Positions 1 through 8,122 of a DNA stretch of 53,257 bases are shown here, in pieces. Every line of letters starts with the position of its first letter. Position 1 is the stretch's first letter. Location: the NCBI GenBank assembly GCA_011524395.1, contig WTKN01000120.1, forward strand, positions 1-53,257, written 5' to 3'. Made by a program: the position numbers and the translations under genes. The notes beneath the pieces are model-generated. The model was not told the DNA's origin, did no database searches, and saw only the letters and a program-made list of their open reading frames with translations. The stretch is from Moorena sp. SS36440bin_2 (GTDB lineage: Bacteria > Cyanobacteriota > Cyanobacteriia > Cyanobacteriales > Coleofasciculaceae).

Positions 1-134
1 TTTAGTTGCTCCTACTTTCTTGGGCATTGCTGCTGTCTGAATCCTATACTTTAATCTTACTCTAGTGCTAGAGAATTGTCAATGTCGGTTTTATACCATT
101 AAATACCGTATTATCCCTATTTAAGAGGGTCTGG

Positions 135-374
135 TTGCGAGACTACTGCAGCAGTTGTGTTTACAATCCTCGGAAACGCACTGGCCAGGGAGCCTGTCCC
201 TTTAATTTTTTCTACTGGGATTTTCTTTGCCGCCACCGTGACCAACTCAAGGCTCAAGGCCCCATGAGTTTAGTCTTGTCTCACTTGGACAAAATCTCTG
301 ATCAAGACATACAACAAATTCGTGAAGAAACTTTTAGGTGGCGTAGAGACAATCTACCTGACAATACCACATAA
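135..374 (+). pseudogene. Orphan C-terminal fragment of FeS-type photolyase/cryptochrome (PhrB-like)
   Basis: The 79-aa reading frame resembles the extreme C-terminus of FeS-BCP (PhrB-like) photolyase/cryptochrome-related proteins. In that family the segment DYCSSCVYNP...GACPFN...WDFLCRHRD carries cysteines that bind a 4Fe-4S cluster beside the FAD domain. Full-length members are about 500 aa, so roughly 85 percent of the gene is missing. The only possible start is a TTG, and an in-frame TAG lies at 69-71. Recognisable homology begins near position 141; the intervening residues do not look like photolyase. No other frame of bases 1-134 shows the missing part. I read this as a 3' gene remnant that cannot repair DNA alone. 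A frameshift or insertion boundary left of the window is the alternative. The motif assignment is good; the pseudogene status is inference. Confidence 0.65.
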
Positions 375-398
375 TTAAGTTAGAAGCAATTAGTCAGT

Positions 399-500
399 AG
401 TTAGATTTTTTTTCCTTGTTTTTTCCTTGAGGAGTCAACTCAAGATTTTGTTAATCATAGTAACTTAATTAACTAGGGATTTAAATTTACAATTACCCCA
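399..500. other. AT-rich tract next to DnaA-box cluster (possible unwinding element)
   Basis: This stretch is strongly AT-rich, with T-runs and runs such as TTAATTAACTAGGG. It lies immediately upstream of the cluster of DnaA-box-like motifs at 515-636. In bacterial origins a DNA-unwinding element usually flanks the DnaA boxes, so the layout fits, but AT-richness alone is weak evidence. Confidence 0.3.
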
Positions 501-506
501 TCTTTG

Positions 507-640
507 GTGACCAGTTTTCCACCGCCAACGAAACTGTAAGAATTCTTATCGTTTGTCCCAACTTTCCCCCACAGATTCCCCACTGTTTCCACATAGAGCT
601 TCAAGCTTTTCCACAGTTTTCCCATAGTTTTCCACAAGCC
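507..640 (+). other. Cluster of DnaA-box-like motifs (candidate oriC)
   Basis: Several same-strand motifs close to the cyanobacterial DnaA box TTTTCCACA occur within about 120 bp: TTTTCCACC at 515-523, GTTTCCACA at 585-593, TTTTCCACA at 607-615 and again at 628-636. Degenerate relatives lie between them (TTTCCCCCACA near 563-573, GATTCCCCAC near 575, GTTTTCCCATA at 616-626). They sit in a roughly 700-bp gene-free region with an AT-rich tract on the left. Density and shared orientation argue against chance. No dnaA, dnaN or rep gene is in the window, but cyanobacterial origins are often away from dnaA. The motifs are seen; function as the chromosomal origin or a DnaA-titrating locus is inference. 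Confidence 0.5.
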
Positions 641-1075
641 TCAACGGTGGCATTAGGTATTCCAGTTTTACTGGGGATTTTCCCGCCTTAGTATTTCGCA
701 GCAGTTAAGGCCGCAGTTTATGTAAAGTTGTGTAACAAAAAAGCGCCTCAAACCCTTATTATTTCGTATACCTTTCGGAATTTCAACAAGAGTTGTAATA
801 TTTCGCAGCATTGACAAACCCACCCCATTTCAGATGAAAATGGTGCGACCAACCTATAAAAAAATTTGCTCTAAACTAACCTAGGCCAACTAGCAGGGGT
901 TAGCACGGACTACCCTACCCGATTTGGGGATAGTTCTTAACTAAAGCAAGGGTGGCATCAAAATTCAGTGCTTCGGTGCTGGCTTGTCTTGGCTTTCTTG
1001 TAGCCAAGGCAGTTATCTGAAGTGCTTGAAATCAGGTGGCTTTTTCCAAAAATACCTTTATATGAAGAGGTGAGT
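641..1075. other. Rest of intergenic region before DUF2811 gene; 12-bp direct repeat
   Basis: No gene is visible here. The 12-mer TATTTCGCAGCA occurs twice, at 692-703 and 799-810, 107 bp apart in the same orientation. The region otherwise carries the presumed promoter of the downstream DUF2811 gene, which I cannot place with confidence. Confidence 0.4.
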
Positions 1076-1300
1076 ATGAACGCAACAGTAAGTATCCTGG
1101 CAGAAATCCCCGAAGACCTGCATGAGTCTCTCAAGCGCTACCTAGAAACCCATCCTAGCTGGGACCAAGACCGGGTCTTCGCAGCAGCACTATCCCTGTT
1201 TTTGCTCCAAAATGGTATTGGTAAGACTCCAGAAACGTCCCAGAGTTATCGCGCTTGTGCTCGTGTCTATCTGGAATCCTTATTTCAATATCCTGCTTAA
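1076..1300 (+). CDS. DUF2811 family small protein
   Basis: This 74-aa protein matches the cyanobacterial DUF2811 family by its pattern AEIPEDLHESLKRYLETHP, WDQDRVFAAALSLFL and the terminal ARVYLESLF. I chose the ATG at 1076, preceded by GAAGAGGTGAG as ribosome-binding site. An in-frame GTG at 1022 would add 18 residues without family similarity. The protein has no signal peptide or membrane segment and should be a small soluble helical protein. Its function is unknown. The segment TPETSQSYRACA before the last helix is a little longer than in members I remember. It is transcribed toward pth, about 210 bp away with a tandem repeat between them, so co-transcription is uncertain. Confidence 0.8.
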   Translation: MNATVSILAEIPEDLHESLKRYLETHPSWDQDRVFAAALSLFLLQNGIGKTPETSQSYRACARVYLESLFQYPA

Positions 1301-1320
1301 TTAATCCGGGATGGGGAAAG

Positions 1321-1376
1321 GTATAACGTGTTAAATATAACGTGTGAAATATAACATGTAAAGTATGACGTGTCAA
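1321..1376 (+). repeat. 14-bp tandem repeat, four units
   Basis: Four consecutive 14-mers of the form RTATRACRTGTNAA run from 1321 to 1376 (for example GTATAACGTGTTAA then ATATAACGTGTGAA). The period is exactly two heptamers, matching the period-7 repeats elsewhere in the window. Such iteron-like repeats can bind proteins, but nothing here shows that they do. Confidence 0.7.
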
Positions 1377-1460
1377 GTTCAGCACCCATGCTTGCACGGC
1401 TTCGCCCTATTCCCCACTCCCCTGTTATCATGTCCGGAAACATCGAGATCATAAACCGTA

Positions 1461-1495
1461 GGTAATGGGTTACCCATTACCCATTACCGATTACC
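1461..1495 (+). repeat. Heptamer array CCCATTA with inverted start
   Basis: GGTAATGGG is followed by TTA and then CCCATTACCCATTACCGATTACC, giving a short palindrome that runs into a period-7 array. The same words recur at 22997-23045 (as an inverted pair), 26384-26401 and 41144-41165, marking a dispersed repeat family. Confidence 0.7.
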
Positions 1496-1511
1496 AAAAC
1501 GATTTTTGACC

Positions 1512-2156
1512 ATGAGCACTATCGAAAAAACCGGACAGATTATAATTCCTCAACTGATTGTGGGTTTAGGTAATCCGGAACCCAAATACGATAACACCCG
1601 ACATAATATCGGTTTTGAAGTGGTAGATGCGATCGCACGTCGATTACAGATTTCAGGGAGCGAACATCGCCGCTTTCAGGGATGGTTTGGTCAAGGAATT
1701 GGACTAAAAGGAAATAAGCTAAGCTTGCTTAAGCCCCTGACATACATGAATCGCTCTGGACAAGCAATTCGGGCGGTGACTGATTGGTACAAGCTAACAC
1801 CTGAGTCGGTCTTGATCATTTATGATGATATGGACTTACCAGTAGGGCGTTTGCGTCTGCGCCTTTCCGGTTCAGCGGGAGGACACAATGGGATGAAATC
1901 CGCTATTGCCCATCTCGGTACCCAAAACTTCCCTCGCTTGCGGATTGGTATCGGCAAATCTAGTCAGAAGCCAAACACGATCTCCCACGTCCTAGGAAAA
2001 TTTTCACCCCAGGAAGCCGAGTTAATGTCTGAAGTAGTCCAACTAGCCGTTGAGGCGATTGAACTGTCTCTTAAGCAAGGTGTGGAAAAGGCAATGAGTC
2101 TCTACAATAACCGGAATCTAGCAACTGTAGCAAAGGGAACAGGAAGTAGGGAGTAG
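1512..2156 (+). CDS. pth: Peptidyl-tRNA hydrolase
   Basis: Pth hydrolyses the ester bond of peptidyl-tRNA released from stalled ribosomes, recycling tRNA in the cytoplasm. With the ATG at 1512 the protein is 214 aa, slightly longer than the E. coli enzyme. It carries the family motifs GLGNP (18-22), TRHN with the catalytic His31, LTYMNRSG with the substrate-binding Asn80, YDDMDLP with the Asp that activates the His, and GGHNGMKS with the second binding Asn. A TTG two codons upstream is possible but has no support. The C-terminal tail (VAKGTGSRE) runs into a repeat of AGTAGGGATTAGAA type that starts at the stop codon, so the last residues may come from repeat DNA. All catalytic residues are present. 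Confidence 0.96.
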   Translation: MSTIEKTGQIIIPQLIVGLGNPEPKYDNTRHNIGFEVVDAIARRLQISGSEHRRFQGWFGQGIGLKGNKLSLLKPLTYMNRSGQAIRAVTDWYKLTPESVLIIYDDMDLPVGRLRLRLSGSAGGHNGMKSAIAHLGTQNFPRLRIGIGKSSQKPNTISHVLGKFSPQEAELMSEVVQLAVEAIELSLKQGVEKAMSLYNNRNLATVAKGTGSRE

Positions 2157-2202
2157 AAAGTAGGGATTAGAAAGTAGTGATTAGAAAGTAGGCAGTGGGA
2201 AA
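2147..2202 (+). repeat. Period-14 AGTAGGGATTAGAA-type tandem repeat
   Basis: Imperfect copies of AGTAGGGATTAGAA, in 7/14-bp steps, overlap the last codons and stop of pth and continue downstream. This is one of the many period-7 arrays in the window. Confidence 0.55.
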
Positions 2203-2287
2203 CAATCCTGTGTACCTCATCGGTATGATCAACACCACAGTTATAGCGCTATAGTTATAGCCCTAGGCTACAATTCACAGAATACGA

Positions 2288-3574
2288 TCACAAAATCTGA
2301 TTAAGGCAGGAGATATCAGCTGAGCCAAAGTGGACACTGAAGGCAATATTCAAGTTTTCCAGAGACGGGACTAACCAAGGTACGCTGTTTCTGGTTTCGG
2401 ACTCGTAGTGGTTAAACAAAATCGAAAATCGCTTTTCTAAATAGGGCTTGACTTTACGGCAGAGCAATACTATCTTTAGCAATAGTCCAGTGGTAATTGT
2501 GGTTCCTACATTGGTAATCAAATCAACAAACGTATAATGATTGGGGCGCTGAGGGCTTTCCACCACCAAAAAGTTTAACAATTGAGTACAGGTGCGCACC
2601 ACCATAAATTCATTGGGCGTTTGGTAATCCCATTCAGGCAAAGTGTTTTGCAAATGAGTATACAATCGCTGGTTAAACTGTTGCCTCCCATAGGCTGGTT
2701 CAATCGAGGCAATCAAATATTCATATAAATCGTCCTTGAAGTCTTTAAAAAAGGCTGTGTGCCGACTGTGGGTATGGAAACTACGAGCAAAATCTCGGTA
2801 GCTGTAAGACCCTTGCACTTTGCCAAAAAACTGCTTGAGAGCACTTGCCAACTCTCGTTCGGTCAGCAATGTGGGATTTGAAACTGGTTGAATAATTCGT
2901 CTTGGAGTCGTGCTCGACCGATTTCGCCTGACATGGGCGCATCGCACCTGATAGGTTACGTACTTAGATAAATCACAGTCAAAGCGCCGTTGAACCCTAG
3001 CTTGAACTTGCCGGACAGTTTGCTGATATTCCTGAGAGCTGTCTTCACTGAGTAAGCAATGTTCATATAAGTAGGGATACCGCTGAATCAAATTTGCCAC
3101 TGGTTTAGAACCATTAGAGTATTGAGGTGTATCACTCATTACTCTAGACAGACGTTGCAGAGTTAGATATTGCTCTGTTCTTTTGAACAGCTGCATTAGT
3201 TCCCGCAGGCGTCTAGGAGCCCGAGAGTGAACCCTCAAAGGAGACGGCACATGATCAAACACAGCTACCAATTCTTGGACTGCTCTTCTCGAGTGTGGTT
3301 TCAGATGCCAGTGATTGATCAAAATATGGCAGCAGCGATTGATCACAAATCGAAACTCTGTTGGAGCCCGCTTATCCATTACTATCTTTTCCAAGGCCAA
3401 CCAGATGTCAAAATCTTCGTATCCCACTCCATCCAGGAAGAGCCTTTGGAAGCGTTCAATTGATTGCTTTGGTGATTCTACCCTTACCCACTGGAGTAAG
3501 TGATTGTAGACTTGCTGCTCTGGCAAGCTAATATGTCGAATTTCCGATTCTTTAGAGTCTCTCCAGGTGGTCAC
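2288..3574 (-). CDS. Conserved cyanobacterial hypothetical protein (428 aa)
   Basis: I do not recognise a named domain. The protein is 428 aa, soluble, rich in Arg, Leu and aromatic residues, and probably mostly helical (for example RRLRELMQLFKRTEQYLTLQ). There is no signal peptide, membrane helix or obvious catalytic motif. The start is a GTG at 3574, preceded on its strand by GGAGAGCTACCTAAA, an acceptable ribosome-binding site. It is divergent from murF with about 330 bp between them. Codon use and composition look like the neighbouring core genes, so I expect a real, conserved cyanobacterial gene rather than a recent import. The gene call is firm; the function is unknown. Confidence 0.75.
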   Translation of the reverse strand: MTTWRDSKESEIRHISLPEQQVYNHLLQWVRVESPKQSIERFQRLFLDGVGYEDFDIWLALEKIVMDKRAPTEFRFVINRCCHILINHWHLKPHSRRAVQELVAVFDHVPSPLRVHSRAPRRLRELMQLFKRTEQYLTLQRLSRVMSDTPQYSNGSKPVANLIQRYPYLYEHCLLSEDSSQEYQQTVRQVQARVQRRFDCDLSKYVTYQVRCAHVRRNRSSTTPRRIIQPVSNPTLLTERELASALKQFFGKVQGSYSYRDFARSFHTHSRHTAFFKDFKDDLYEYLIASIEPAYGRQQFNQRLYTHLQNTLPEWDYQTPNEFMVVRTCTQLLNFLVVESPQRPNHYTFVDLITNVGTTITTGLLLKIVLLCRKVKPYLEKRFSILFNHYESETRNSVPWLVPSLENLNIAFSVHFGSADISCLNQIL

Positions 3575-3906
3575 TTTAGGTAGCTCTCCTAGGTGCTAAA
3601 GCTAGGGCTCATCAATGGTGGTTGGCTTGAAAAGATGAAAATTCAACTTTAAATGGCTTAGCTAACACAAAGAGAGTTTGGCCTATCACAATTAATCTAC
3701 GATGGTAGATATATTCTAATGATCACCTAAACTTGAGGTGAGCTATTATAGTATTAGTATATCTTCATCTACTCTTTACCTAATTGTGCAAATGAGTGGA
3801 AATTGTGAAAATTAAGTAAAAACAATGTGAAAATTATTGAATTACCTGGAAAACAGAGCGTTTAGATAAAACAGCACAATTAGGACACTGGGAGAAAAAT
3901 AAGGTT
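3575..3906. other. Divergent intergenic region (unknown gene / murF)
   Basis: This 330-bp AT-rich stretch separates two divergent genes and must hold promoters for both. I see no repeat array, RNA gene or convincing operator. Confidence 0.4.
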
Positions 3907-5280
3907 ATGGTGTGTCGGCTTCCTGTAGGAAAATTAGTTGACATTCTCGCCTCCAAGACAGTAGGCATTCCAGAAAAAATTCTGGAAAAGTCATTCATTG
4001 GCATTACCACAGATACCCGTCACCTTGAGCCTGATCAAGTATTTTTAGCACTGCGGGGTGAAAAGTTTGATGGTCATGATTATGCCGCTCTGGCTGTAGA
4101 GAAGGGGGCATTAGCGGTCATTTGTGAGGCGACTAACCTTACCCAACTCGAAGGATTGCCCCTGATTCAGGTAGAAAATACTCTCAAAGCCTACCAGCAA
4201 ATTGCTCGGTGGTGGCGTGACCAGTTTCAGATTCCCGTCATTGCTGTCACTGGTTCTGTAGGCAAAACTACCACTAAGGAGCTAATCGCAGCAGTTTTGT
4301 CTACTAAAGGCACTGTGCTCAAAACCCAGGCCAATTACAACAATGAAATTGGTGTACCCAAAACCTTGCTGGAGTTGGGACCAGACCATGACTATGCTGT
4401 AATCGAGATGGCCATGCGTGGTTCAGGACAGATTGCTGAATTGACCGACATCGCCAACCCTACGGTGGGCGTGATTACTAATGTGGGTACAGCTCATATT
4501 GGTCTGTTGGGTTCTACGGAAGCGATCGCAAAAGCCAAGTGTGAGTTATTAGCCCATATGTCCAACAACGGTGTAGCGGTTCTCAATCACGACAATCAAC
4601 GCCTAATTGACACTGCAGCTCAGGTTTGGCAAGGGCAAACCATAACCTATGGTTTAGAGGGTGGTGATGTCCCAGGAGAGTTGATTGCACCAGAAATCGT
4701 GAAAGTAGAGGGCATGGAGTTTCCTATCCCCCTCCCAGGTCGCCACAATGCCCTGAACTATCTTGGGGCTCTAGCCATTGGGAAATTATTGGGAGTGGAT
4801 TGGGAAACCCTCAGTAATGGTTTAAAGGTTGAGCTACCGGCAGGTCGAGCCCAGCGTTATGAGTTACCTAACGATGTAGTGATTCTTGATGAAACTTACA
4901 ATGCTGGAGTTGAATCGATGGTAGCTGCTCTAGAAATGCTGGCTCAGACTCCTGGCAAACGCCATATAGCAGTACTTGGGGCGATGAAGGAATTGGGAAC
5001 AAAATCCGGTGAACTTCATCAGCAAGTGGGTCAAAAGGTTGAGCAACTAAATCTAGATGGCTTGCGGATTTTGGTGGATGAAAGTGAGCCAGAAGCAGAA
5101 GCGATCGCAACCGGTATTACTTCCGTGCCAGTTGAGTGTTTCTGTGACTCTAATCCTCTAGTCGAACATCTACTGGGGTTTGTCCAACCTGGGGATCGTC
5201 TATTGTTTAAAGCCTCCCATTCCGTTGGTCTCGATCAGGTAGTCAAGCAGTTTAAAGCCGGATTTTCCCAGCAAGATTGA
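3907..5280 (+). CDS. murF: UDP-N-acetylmuramoyl-tripeptide--D-alanyl-D-alanine ligase
   Basis: MurF adds D-Ala-D-Ala to UDP-MurNAc-tripeptide using ATP, the last cytoplasmic step of peptidoglycan precursor synthesis. The 457-aa length is normal. The N-terminal substrate domain shows TTDTRHLEPDQVFLALRG (34-51). The central ATPase domain has the P-loop TGSVGKTTTKE (115-125), then NYNNEIGVP (143-151) and TNVGTAHIGLLGS (191-203), all typical of Mur ligases. The C-terminal domain has DETYNAGVESM and GAMKELG. The ATG at 3907 follows ATAAGGTT, a modest ribosome-binding site. It converges with dapF, whose product makes the meso-diaminopimelate used in the same peptide stem. Confidence 0.96.
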   Translation: MVCRLPVGKLVDILASKTVGIPEKILEKSFIGITTDTRHLEPDQVFLALRGEKFDGHDYAALAVEKGALAVICEATNLTQLEGLPLIQVENTLKAYQQIARWWRDQFQIPVIAVTGSVGKTTTKELIAAVLSTKGTVLKTQANYNNEIGVPKTLLELGPDHDYAVIEMAMRGSGQIAELTDIANPTVGVITNVGTAHIGLLGSTEAIAKAKCELLAHMSNNGVAVLNHDNQRLIDTAAQVWQGQTITYGLEGGDVPGELIAPEIVKVEGMEFPIPLPGRHNALNYLGALAIGKLLGVDWETLSNGLKVELPAGRAQRYELPNDVVILDETYNAGVESMVAALEMLAQTPGKRHIAVLGAMKELGTKSGELHQQVGQKVEQLNLDGLRILVDESEPEAEAIATGITSVPVECFCDSNPLVEHLLGFVQPGDRLLFKASHSVGLDQVVKQFKAGFSQQD

Positions 5281-5302
5281 TACAGAGCCAACAAATCTGG
5301 AC

Positions 5303-6148
5303 TTATCCCGAGATTTGTGATAGTTTACCGGTGAAAACTTGCTCAGCTGGCCCAGTCATGTAAACTCGCTGGTCAGTTTCGGACCATTCAATGTCGAGAC
5401 AACCACCAGGAAGCTCCACCGTACAAATGCGATCGCTTTTGTTAGTTAATACACCAGCCACCACAACAGCACAAGCCCCCGTCCCACAAGCCATAGTTGC
5501 CCCAGCACCCCGCTCCCAAACCCGCATCTTGATATAATCGGGACGCACCACTTGGATAAATTCTGTATTGGTTCTTTGGGGAAAAACTGAGTGATGCTCA
5601 AATAGTGGACCAATGGTTTCCAGAGGTATGGCATCCGCATCCTCCACAAAGGTGATACAGTGAGGATTCCCCATACTAACACAGGTAACCTCCCATAATT
5701 TGTCGGCTATTTCGATCGGGGTATTGATTACCTTTTGGTCAGCCTCTGCCAAAACAGTGGGAATTTGAGCTGCAGTAAGCTGGGGCATCCCCATATCCAC
5801 CCTGACTTTACCATCGCCCTTGAGTTCAGGAATGATCACCCCAGCCAGGGTATGGATCCGATAGTGGGTTTTGTGATTATCCCCCTCTAAATCAGCCAGA
5901 AACTTTGCTAAACAGCGAATCCCATTACCACACATCTCTGGCTCAGAACCATCAGAGTTGAAAATCCGCATCGTATAGTCAGTACCCTCTTGTCCTGGCA
6001 GGGCAAAAATCACACCATCTGCACCGATTCCAAAATTGCGATCGCATAGCTGCAGCGCTTGCTCTGAGGTTATTCTGGGTTCGGGATCATCCCGATTATC
6101 AATCAGAATAAAGTTATTCCCCAGTCCATGGTACTTTGTAAACTCCAT
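5303..6148 (-). CDS. dapF: Diaminopimelate epimerase
   Basis: DapF interconverts LL- and meso-diaminopimelate in lysine and peptidoglycan synthesis without a cofactor, using two cysteines. Both are present: Cys73 in EMCGNGIRC and Cys221 in MACGTGACA. Other family motifs are [13 protein letters not shown] at the N-terminus and FNSDGSEPE. The protein is 281 aa from the ATG at 6148; a TTG two codons upstream is also in frame. Its stop lies 22 bp from that of convergent murF. It is divergent from hfq with about 207 bp between starts, a dapF/hfq adjacency I recall from other cyanobacteria. Confidence 0.96.
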   Translation of the reverse strand: MEFTKYHGLGNNFILIDNRDDPEPRITSEQALQLCDRNFGIGADGVIFALPGQEGTDYTMRIFNSDGSEPEMCGNGIRCLAKFLADLEGDNHKTHYRIHTLAGVIIPELKGDGKVRVDMGMPQLTAAQIPTVLAEADQKVINTPIEIADKLWEVTCVSMGNPHCITFVEDADAIPLETIGPLFEHHSVFPQRTNTEFIQVVRPDYIKMRVWERGAGATMACGTGACAVVVAGVLTNKSDRICTVELPGGCLDIEWSETDQRVYMTGPAEQVFTGKLSQISG

Positions 6149-6355
6149 AGTCAATTCCCTATTAATCGGCTCTGGTGCTATGGTAATTCTTTTGCAGCCT
6201 TTTGTTTAAGTTTCGTGAATTTTCGCCGATTTAGCTACCGACTGCTTCAAAGACGTTTTCTGATGATGCTGCCCAAAACGCCAAAAACGATCCTGGCTAA
6301 TTATGATTGGTTATGATTGGTAGGGTTCCCACACATTCCACGATTTTTTGTGATT

Positions 6356-6577
6356 ATGGCCCAATTCGATACCGGCTTGCCCAGTATTAGTCAAATTCAA
6401 GGCTATATCAAAGACCAACAACTCCTAGAGCTAAAACTTCTCACTGGAGATTCCTTTAGCGGGCAATTGTGCTGGCAAGATCCAAACTGCCTGTGTCTGA
6501 TCACTCAAGATCAGCAGACCATCATGATCCCTTATCATGCGATCGCTTATCTAAAGCCACAGGCAGCTCAAGGGTGA
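6356..6577 (+). CDS. hfq: Cyanobacterial Hfq-like RNA chaperone
   Basis: The 73-aa protein has the cyanobacterial Hfq pattern: FDTGLPSISQIQGYIKDQ, then LLTGDSFSGQLCWQDPNCLCL (Sm1-like strands) and TIMIPYHAIAYLKP. Like known cyanobacterial Hfq proteins it lacks the enterobacterial YKHA Sm2 motif and a long C-terminal tail. In cyanobacteria Hfq is needed for type IV pili function, and its sRNA-binding role is weaker; that is family knowledge. The ATG at 6356 was chosen because family members begin just before the acidic-GLPS motif; an in-frame upstream ATG at 6317 would add 13 unrelated hydrophobic residues. It is divergent from dapF. Confidence 0.88.
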   Translation: MAQFDTGLPSISQIQGYIKDQQLLELKLLTGDSFSGQLCWQDPNCLCLITQDQQTIMIPYHAIAYLKPQAAQG

Positions 6578-6679
6578 AGGATCAAGGCTGTTAGTCGGAT
6601 AGCCTTCGGTGTAGGTAGACTGAAATGGATTTATTGGTGGATCAAGGTTAACTAAAAAATTGATCCACAACTTCAACCT

Positions 6680-6875
6680 TTTATAATGCGCGAATGCGCG
6701 AATTCGCGAATTCACCATTCTGCCTTCTGCCTTCTGCCTTCTGCCTTCTGCCTTCTGCCTTCTTCATTCTACCTTCTTCATTCTACCTTCTTCATTCTGC
6801 CTTCTGCCTTCACCCTTCTACCTTCACCCTTCTACATTCTTAATTCTGCATTCTTAATTCATACTTCATCCTTTA
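6680..6875 (+). repeat. Heptamer tandem repeat array (TTCTGCC/TTCTACC/TTCATTC)
   Basis: Near-continuous heptamers run through this stretch: first several TTCTGCC, then TTCTTCA/TTCTACC, then TTCACCC and TTCTTAA variants. The left edge has the inverted words GCGCGAATGCGCGAATTCGCG. An open frame across the array (6686-6901) encodes only repeated Leu/Pro/Ser and is not a gene. This is a classic short tandemly repeated repetitive (STRR) sequence of filamentous cyanobacteria, lying between two convergent genes. Confidence 0.9.
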
Positions 6876-6883
6876 TTTGTGAT

Positions 6884-7867
6884 TTACAGCTTATAGCTTA
6901 GTCCAGTCATTAACAATATAGTTGCGATAATACAGCCTAAGCATCCCAGAGCAAGATTAGTCATATTTGATTGACTTGCTGATGCTAGGGCTGTATTGAG
7001 ATCCGGTGAAGTTAGACGTTCATAGTTTTTTATTGCCACATTAGCTTCTGGTAAAGAAGAGATCAGACTACCAATAAAATAATGTAATCCCACAAAAACT
7101 GCTGAGCCCAACCACTGACTTAATACTGAAGTATATAGTTCAGTATACGCCAAGAATAAGGCATTTAAAACATAACATAATACTGTCAGGGATATAGTCC
7201 CTAAAATAAACTTCCACCAGTTTGACTCAAAATCTTCCTCAGTGATATCTTCAAATAATCCTGGGCGTTTATTTTTCAAATTATTTTCAAAATACACAAA
7301 TATCCCAATCCCAATTATACAGATAAACACTCCGATTAATAACCAGTGCCATGTTCTTAATGGGATGTCTTCTGATAAATAATTAAACTGAAAGCCTCCC
7401 GTTAGGCACCAATAGGCTAAACTGGCAAAACCAAACATAGTTAAAGACATGATTGAATGCCAAATCACCAACTTCTTTTCACGATTAATTAGATTAAGCA
7501 AATTTACTATTTTATTAAAATCTCTCTTGAAAAACCACTTAACTAAAACAAATAATGGAGCAACAATAAACATAAGATAAATGTTGGCAAAATTGGAGCC
7601 TAGTGGGGTAGCTATCCCTCCTAGCCTACCTAATCCCAGTGAGACAAGCATTAAAAGTAACTCAGGATTGTTGGTACTTGAGTTAATCACCAAGGTGCGT
7701 TGCTCGCGCCCTAAATAGTCACCAGCAAGACCTGCTGCACAGCTCACCATCAAATCAGTGGTGTAGGGAATTAACCAAAAGCAAAATGTTACGGCTGTAA
7801 TTAAAGAAATCACCAGGAAGGGGATTTCACCAATGAAGTCATGGAGCTTGATGATCCAACTGTCCAT
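6884..7867 (-). CDS. CaCA-type (Na+/Ca2+ exchanger-like) membrane protein
   Basis: This 327-aa polytopic membrane protein has two inverted motif regions resembling the alpha repeats of the Ca2+/cation antiporter superfamily. The N-terminal one contains NSSTNNPE (62-69) and GSNFANI (90-96). The C-terminal one contains SLISSLPEANVAI and ASQSNMTNLALG. The Pro-Glu and Ser-Asn pairs match ion-binding positions of the superfamily. About nine hydrophobic segments are seen, with an acidic loop (EDITEEDFES) in the middle. I placed the start at the ATG at 7867 because a TCGAGG ribosome-binding site lies 9 bases before it; an upstream ATG at 7957 adds 30 polar residues without such a site. Substrate and direction of transport are inference. 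Confidence 0.62.
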   Translation of the reverse strand: MDSWIIKLHDFIGEIPFLVISLITAVTFCFWLIPYTTDLMVSCAAGLAGDYLGREQRTLVINSSTNNPELLLMLVSLGLGRLGGIATPLGSNFANIYLMFIVAPLFVLVKWFFKRDFNKIVNLLNLINREKKLVIWHSIMSLTMFGFASLAYWCLTGGFQFNYLSEDIPLRTWHWLLIGVFICIIGIGIFVYFENNLKNKRPGLFEDITEEDFESNWWKFILGTISLTVLCYVLNALFLAYTELYTSVLSQWLGSAVFVGLHYFIGSLISSLPEANVAIKNYERLTSPDLNTALASASQSNMTNLALGCLGCIIATILLMTGLSYKL

Positions 7868-8122
7868 TAATTTAAACCTCGACTTAGTTTGGCAATCGTG
7901 AGTTACCCTTAAAAAAACTATTTCATAGTTTGGTATTGATTGATATAGAGCATCCATCGACCGAATTAGCCTAACCGTTAGTGTGATAGACTATCGACCT
8001 TACTTAGATGTCCTTTTATGATGACACCTGACTCAATCTTCTTTGCTCCCGTTCATCTGCAAACTAGATGGAATTGGAAACACACTGGGCTAAATGATAG
8101 TCTATGCCCCAGTAGCTAAAGA

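Noticed and set aside
1155-1397. 80-aa minus-strand frame over DUF2811 and the 14-bp repeat
   Set aside because: It is antisense to a recognised gene and contains translated repeat.
6128-6316. 62-aa frame between dapF and hfq
   Set aside because: It begins inside dapF antisense and lacks any family or start signals; the true gene here is hfq at 6356.
6715-6870. Possible CRISPR array
   Set aside because: Units are 7 bp with no spacers; none of the arrays in the window shows 25-40 bp repeats separated by unique spacers.
6686-6901. 71-aa open frame across the TTCTGCC array
   Set aside because: It is only translated heptamer repeat (Leu/Pro/Ser words), with no ribosome-binding site or domain.
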